Notes under the pieces: model-generated
Databases searched by the model: none
Told to the model about the DNA's origin: nothing
What the model saw: the letters and a program-made list of their open reading frames with translations, nothing else
Assembly (NCBI GenBank): GCA_046303515.1
Contig: JBKCGI010000022.1
Coordinates: 1-64,000, forward strand
Source: M2408 sp046303515
Lineage (GTDB): Bacteria > Bacteroidota > Bacteroidia > Flavobacteriales_D > Crocinitomicaceae
Direction: 5' to 3'
DNA: 64,000 bases
Program-made: the position numbers and the translations under genes
In this document: in pieces, positions 60,142-64,000 of the stretch
Numbering within the stretch: the stretch's first letter is position 1
Layout of the letters: every line of letters starts with the position of its first letter

Positions 60142-61755
60142 ATGGAGTTCGATTTACCAAAGGAAATTAATTCAATCATTAAAGTGATTGGAGTTGGTGG
60201 TGGCGGAAGTAACGCTGTAAATCACATGTACAACCAAGGAATTAAAGGTGTTGACTTTATCGTATGCAATACAGATAGACAAGCATTAGATATTTCTCCA
60301 GTTCCATTTAAAATTCAATTGGGACCAAGTTTAACAGAAGGTTTAGGAGCAGGTTCAATTCCAGAAATTGGGAAAAATGCTGCTGTTGAAAATATTGAAG
60401 AAATTCGCGAATTGCTTTCAAAAAATACGAAGATGGTTTTCGTAACTGCTGGAATGGGTGGTGGTACTGGTACTGGTGCTGCTCCTGTGATTGCGCAAGT
60501 TGCAAAAGAATTAGGTATTTTGACTGTTGGAATTGTTACTGTACCTTTCAATTTTGAAGGAAGAAAACGTCGCCAACAAGCAGAAGATGGTTTGGAGCAA
60601 ATGCGTCAAAACGTTGATACTTTATTGGTTATCAATAACGAAAGATTACGTGAAATGAGCGGTAACCTTTCTATTGGTAATGCTTTTGCTCAAGCAGATG
60701 ATGTTGTAAACATTGCTGCTAAAGGTATTGCTGAAGTAATTTCAGTTACAGGTATCATGAACGTCGATTTCAAAGATGTGAATACGGTAATGAAAGATTC
60801 AGGTAAAGCGATCATGGGTTCTGCTAGTGCTGAAGGTGAACAAAGAGCAATTCAAGCTGTGAAAAGTGCAATGAATTCTCCATTGTTGAATGATAACGAT
60901 ATTACTGGAGCTAAATATGTATTATTGAACATCACTTACGGTGATAAAGAAGTCTTGATGGATGAAATTACTGAAATCACTGACTTTATTCAAGATGAAG
61001 CTGGTTCTACTGCAGATGTTATTTGGGGACATGGATATGACGCAACATTGGGAGATAAATTATGTGTAACGATTATCGCTACTGGGTTTACAAATAATGC
61101 ACCTTTAACTGGTTTTGAAAAAGCTCCAGAGAAAAAAGTTGTTGTTTTGGAAGATGAAGTGAAAACTGAAATCGTTTCTCCTTTAAATAATCCAATGGAC
61201 AAAGTTGCTGAAGCTCCAAAAGTGGAAGAACCGTATTTAAAGTCAAATCCAGTTGAAATTAAGACAATTATTGAATCTCCAGTTCAAGAAATTAAATTTA
61301 CAGAACCAGAAGTTACTGCCGAAAAACAAGAAGAATTGGTTTTTGAATTTAAAACTATTGAACCAGAAGCACCACTAGCTGAATTTGGTTGGGATATCAA
61401 AAATGAAAAGGTTGAAGAGCCAGTTTCTGACAAGATTGTTCATGTTTTAGATGATGAAAAAGAGGTTAAAATTCCTTTAGAAGCTGCAACAACTAGAACA
61501 GCAGTTTCTCCAGAAGATCAGCAAAGATTAGTTCAAAATAGACTAGATCGTATCCAAGAATATACAAAAGTTTTGAAAAAAGTTGATGGAATCAATCAGT
61601 TAGAAAAAGAGCCTGCTTTTGTGAGAAGAAATATTCAATTAGATAATTCAAATATGAGTTCTGCTTCAAATGTTTCCAGATTTAACATTACATCTGATGA
61701 AAATGGAACATCTTTGAAAAGCAACAACTCATTTTTACACGATAACGTAGATTGA
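60142..61755 (+). CDS. ftsZ: Cell division protein FtsZ
   Basis: A 537-residue tubulin homologue forming the division ring. IKVIGVGGGGSNAVNHMYNQG, VCNTDRQALDISPVP, FVTAGMGGGTGTGAAPVIAQVAKELG (GTP-binding G box) and the T7 loop with NVDFKDVNTVMKDSGKAIMGS are intact. After the core (about 320 residues) comes a long acidic linker of about 190 residues. The end NNSFLHDNVD is the Bacteroidota version of the C-terminal peptide that binds FtsA. It starts 32 bases after ftsA. Confidence 0.97.
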   Translation: MEFDLPKEINSIIKVIGVGGGGSNAVNHMYNQGIKGVDFIVCNTDRQALDISPVPFKIQLGPSLTEGLGAGSIPEIGKNAAVENIEEIRELLSKNTKMVFVTAGMGGGTGTGAAPVIAQVAKELGILTVGIVTVPFNFEGRKRRQQAEDGLEQMRQNVDTLLVINNERLREMSGNLSIGNAFAQADDVVNIAAKGIAEVISVTGIMNVDFKDVNTVMKDSGKAIMGSASAEGEQRAIQAVKSAMNSPLLNDNDITGAKYVLLNITYGDKEVLMDEITEITDFIQDEAGSTADVIWGHGYDATLGDKLCVTIIATGFTNNAPLTGFEKAPEKKVVVLEDEVKTEIVSPLNNPMDKVAEAPKVEEPYLKSNPVEIKTIIESPVQEIKFTEPEVTAEKQEELVFEFKTIEPEAPLAEFGWDIKNEKVEEPVSDKIVHVLDDEKEVKIPLEAATTRTAVSPEDQQRLVQNRLDRIQEYTKVLKKVDGINQLEKEPAFVRRNIQLDNSNMSSASNVSRFNITSDENGTSLKSNNSFLHDNVD

Positions 61756-61757
61756 TA

Positions 61758-62204
61758 ATGACATTTACAGAAAAAATAAACGCTGATATCAAAACAGCAA
61801 TGTTGGCTAAAGACAAAGAGAAATTAGCTGCATTGAGAGATATCAAATCCAAATTAATGTTGGAAGCAACTTCTGGAGCTGGTGAAGTAAGCGAGGAAAC
61901 AGCAATGAAAATTGTGATGAAATTATACAAACAACGTATGGAAACATATCAATTGTATATCGAACAAAATCGCGAGGATTTGGCAAAAGATGAAATTTTT
62001 CAAGCTCAAGTGATTGAAGCTTACATGCCAAAAATGTTGTCCGAAGACGAAGTTAGAACAGAAGTTATTAATGCAATTGCGCAATCTGGAGCGAAAGGTC
62101 CACAAGAAATGGGGAAAGTTATGGGAATACTTTCGGGGAAACTAGCCGGTAAAGCCGATGGAAAACTCATATCAACCCTTGTTAAGGAAGAATTATCTAA
62201 ATAA
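61758..62204 (+). CDS. GatB/YqeY-domain protein
   Basis: A 148-residue cytosolic helical protein. MTFTEKINADIKTAMLAKDKEKLAALRDIKSKLML, then a middle with YIEQNREDLAKDE and EAYMPKMLSEDEVRTEVINAI, and GAKGPQEMGKVMGILSGKLAGKADGKLIS, is the full YqeY pattern. The domain resembles the tRNA-binding tail of GatB; free-standing forms may act in tRNA-dependent reactions, but the role is not settled. It follows ftsZ by 2 bases and is the last gene of the dcw transcript. Confidence 0.92.
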   Translation: MTFTEKINADIKTAMLAKDKEKLAALRDIKSKLMLEATSGAGEVSEETAMKIVMKLYKQRMETYQLYIEQNREDLAKDEIFQAQVIEAYMPKMLSEDEVRTEVINAIAQSGAKGPQEMGKVMGILSGKLAGKADGKLISTLVKEELSK

Positions 62205-62224
62205 GAAAATTCTTAAATTACGTA

Positions 62225-62256
62225 AAAACCACTTGTCTTTGATAAGTGGTTTTTTT
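62225..62256 (+). terminator. Intrinsic terminator closing the dcw cluster
   Basis: AAAACCACTT (62225-62234) and AAGTGGTTTT (62244-62253) form a perfect 10-bp stem with a 9-base loop, followed by more T to 62256. Confidence 0.9.
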
Positions 62257-62362
62257 GTTTAGGATTGCAAGTAAATGCATTATTTAATATAGGACAAATA
62301 ATCTTTTTTATATTTTTTTTGTAATTTCACAAACCATTTAAAATTACAAACGTTAAGACTAT

Positions 62363-62977
62363 ATGCTAAGAAAACTCTATATTCCGCTCTTTATTTTTGT
62401 ACTCCTTTCGTTTAAAGGTGAAAAAGAATTTGCAATTGGTGATGTTGCTCCTTTATCAGAAGTAAAAATGAAAAACATTGATAGCAAGGAACTATCGCTT
62501 AAAACTGCTGTTGGCAAAAAAGGCCTCTTAGTTGTTTTTTCATGTAATACATGTCCATTTGTAGTTGGTAATGAAAATTTTGCTGGTTGGGAAAAACAGT
62601 ATAACGAAATTTATGATTTAGCTCAAAAATTAGAAATCAATATGATTTTGGTAAATTCTAATGAGGCTAAGAGAGACGGAGATGATTCTTTTGATAAGAT
62701 GAAAGAGCACGCTAAAGAGTTAAATTATAAGATGCCCTATTTAGTTGATGAAAATTCACAATTGGCAAACGAATTTGCGGCTAAAACAACTCCTCACGCT
62801 TATTTATTGGATTCCAGTTTAAAATTAGTTTATAAAGGGAGTATAGACAATTCTTGGGATACTAAAAAAACAGAAACACTCAGTTATGTGAAAAATGCCC
62901 TCCAAGAATTAAAAGAAAATAAAACAATAACAACTAATAAATCTGAACCAAGAGGATGTAGCATAAAACGCAAATAA
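62363..62977 (+). CDS. Thioredoxin-fold (AhpC/TSA-like) exported protein
   Basis: A 204-residue protein with an N-terminal signal or anchor segment (MLRKLYIPLFIFVLLSF). The thioredoxin-fold domain has AIGDVAPLSEVKMKNIDSKELSL, then GLLVVFSCNTCPFVVGNENF with a CxxC pair (CNTC), and PYLVDENSQLANEFAAKTTPHAYLLDSSLKLVYKGSIDN, as in the AhpC/TSA redoxin-domain proteins of Bacteroidota. It is probably a periplasmic thiol oxidoreductase or peroxiredoxin-like protein. Its stop overlaps a possible ATG of the next gene (TAATG). Confidence 0.88.
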   Translation: MLRKLYIPLFIFVLLSFKGEKEFAIGDVAPLSEVKMKNIDSKELSLKTAVGKKGLLVVFSCNTCPFVVGNENFAGWEKQYNEIYDLAQKLEINMILVNSNEAKRDGDDSFDKMKEHAKELNYKMPYLVDENSQLANEFAAKTTPHAYLLDSSLKLVYKGSIDNSWDTKKTETLSYVKNALQELKENKTITTNKSEPRGCSIKRK

Positions 62978-63018
62978 TGAGCACGAAGTCTCTCGAATAC
63001 ATCAAAAAATATCAATTT

Positions 63019-64000
63019 ATGAGAAATAAAATTTTACAATCAATAGCTTTAAGTCTTTTTGTTGGACTTTTATCAGCACAAGTTCAAAAACTTGGAACTC
63101 CGATATCTTTCAAAAATAAGGTAGGTCTTACCAAAAATGGATTCGTTTTACCTGTTATAAATAATTTAGAATCCTTAAATTATTATACAAATTTAGCCCA
63201 AGCTAATGGTGAGAAAATGATGCAATACGGTGTTTCTCATAATGTACAAATTAATTTCTTTTCCAATGCAGAAAAGAAAGTTCTACCGAATGGGGATAAT
63301 TTATATCAATTTTTTATTGAGAGCCAAAATGCAATTTCTTTAAATGTAATTTTCAGTAAATTTCATTTGGAACAAGGAACAGTTTTATATATTTTTAATC
63401 AAGAAAGAACAAAATATATCGGTGCTTATACTAGTTTAAACAATAATATTCAAAATGAATTAGGGACTGAATTATTGTATACAGAAAAGTTATTTATTGA
63501 AGTCCAAGAACCTAAATTAAATGAAAATAAATCAATCCTTGAAATTGGTCGAATAATACATGGCTTTGTTAACTTGGATGATTTAGTAGAAAAAGCATTA
63601 AATGAATCCGGTGATTGTAATATTGATGTCAATTGTCCGCAAGGAGGTGGATGGGAAATTCCAAGAAACGGTGTTGCCATGATGGTTAATGGGACTGGTG
63701 GATTTTGTACCGGTTCGATGGTAAATAATACAGCAGGTACAACAACACCATATTTTTTAACTGCTAATCATTGCGGTTCTGGTCCTGGTTCTTGGGTATT
63801 CCGTTTTCGATGGGAATCACCTGCTGACCAAGCAGATTGTGGAACAAATGCACCTTCAGTTAATGGTCCTGAAAATATGAATATAAACGGTGGGGTTACG
63901 AGAGCAAATTATGGCCCATCAGATTTTCATTTGATAGAGCTTAATAGTATTCCTGATCAATTGTGGGATGTTACTTATAATGGATGGGATAAATCGGGGG
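63019..64000 (+). CDS. Secreted trypsin-like serine protease (lysyl-endopeptidase-like), 5' part
   Basis: The gene runs off the right edge; about 327 residues are visible. MRNKILQSIALSLFVGLLSAQ is a signal peptide. A propeptide of about 170 residues follows, then SGDCNIDVNCPQG, where the mature S1 protease of the Achromobacter lysyl-endopeptidase type would begin. NGVAMMVNGTGGFCTGSMVNNTA and TPYFLTANHCGSG hold the disulphide Cys and the catalytic His; DFHLIELNS holds the likely catalytic Asp. The Ser would lie beyond the window. An in-frame ATG at 62977 overlaps the preceding stop and would add 14 residues in front of the signal peptide, so 63019 is preferred, though both are possible. The two genes are probably co-transcribed. 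Confidence 0.88.
   Translation, partial: MRNKILQSIALSLFVGLLSAQVQKLGTPISFKNKVGLTKNGFVLPVINNLESLNYYTNLAQANGEKMMQYGVSHNVQINFFSNAEKKVLPNGDNLYQFFIESQNAISLNVIFSKFHLEQGTVLYIFNQERTKYIGAYTSLNNNIQNELGTELLYTEKLFIEVQEPKLNENKSILEIGRIIHGFVNLDDLVEKALNESGDCNIDVNCPQGGGWEIPRNGVAMMVNGTGGFCTGSMVNNTAGTTTPYFLTANHCGSGPGSWVFRFRWESPADQADCGTNAPSVNGPENMNINGGVTRANYGPSDFHLIELNSIPDQLWDVTYNGWDKSG

Noticed and set aside
1..64000. tRNA, rRNA or tmRNA genes
   Set aside because: Reading the intergenic regions by eye I saw no cloverleaf with a conserved T-loop (GTTCAANTC) and no rRNA signatures. A covariance-model scan would settle this.

Overview
The window is a low-GC chromosomal segment from a member of the Bacteroidota, most likely a flavobacterium in the broad sense. 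The evidence is the gliding lipoprotein GldH, a DUF5686/TatC pair, a solitary PSP1/RicT protein with a Cys-rich head, a FtsZ ending in the Bacteroidota-type tail NNSFLHDNVD, and many promoters of the Bacteroidota form TTTG-N(about 20)-TAnnTTTG with no Shine-Dalgarno sequences. I cannot fix the genus from sequence alone.

Layout. 1-8.6 kb: the 5' part of an S9-type peptidase (cut by the window edge), a large superfamily I helicase, a HigB/HigA toxin-antitoxin pair, exonuclease VII (xseA/xseB) and a small lipoprotein. 8.6-16.5 kb: a metallo-beta-lactamase-fold hydrolase, a TPR/SpoIIE phosphatase, an esterase, then an operon in which a TPR histidine kinase sits between a PaaG-like enoyl-CoA hydratase/isomerase and a 3-hydroxyacyl-CoA dehydrogenase, and a GNAT acetyltransferase. 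16.5-19.7 kb: an accessory patch with an IS110-family element whose structured 5' noncoding end is a bridge-RNA candidate, a CE2-type esterase lipoprotein and a frameshifted gene. 19.8-27.2 kb: a secreted S9 peptidase, a decayed repeat region, RNase R and a frameshifted polyphosphate kinase. 27.2-36 kb, mostly on the minus strand: an acyltransferase, purK, gldH, ricT-like, lptB, a DUF5686 protein and tatC. 36-45.2 kb: an MFS transporter, a DUF2459-type protein, a GAF/histidine kinase with a degraded ATPase, kynureninase, a LETM1-like protein, a possible small gene, rlmN, and an outer-membrane/LVIVD pair.

45.5-62.2 kb is a long co-oriented division and cell-wall (dcw) cluster: mraZ, rsmH, ftsL-like, ftsI-type PBP, murE, mraY, murD, an unknown gene, ftsW, murG, murC, ftsQ, ftsA, ftsZ and a yqeY-like gene, closed by a strong terminator. 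It makes the UDP-MurNAc peptide and lipid-linked precursors and builds the divisome that uses them. Four gene junctions in it that are not tightly packed carry palindromic intergenic repeats, and the mraZ promoter carries GTGG repeats at exact 10-bp spacing, which I read as the MraZ operator. The window ends with a thioredoxin-fold protein and the 5' part of a secreted lysyl-endopeptidase-like serine protease.

Three genes (helicase 5' end, the 19.1 kb gene, ppk1) show the same kind of defect, one missing base. This may mean indel errors in the assembly rather than true gene decay.
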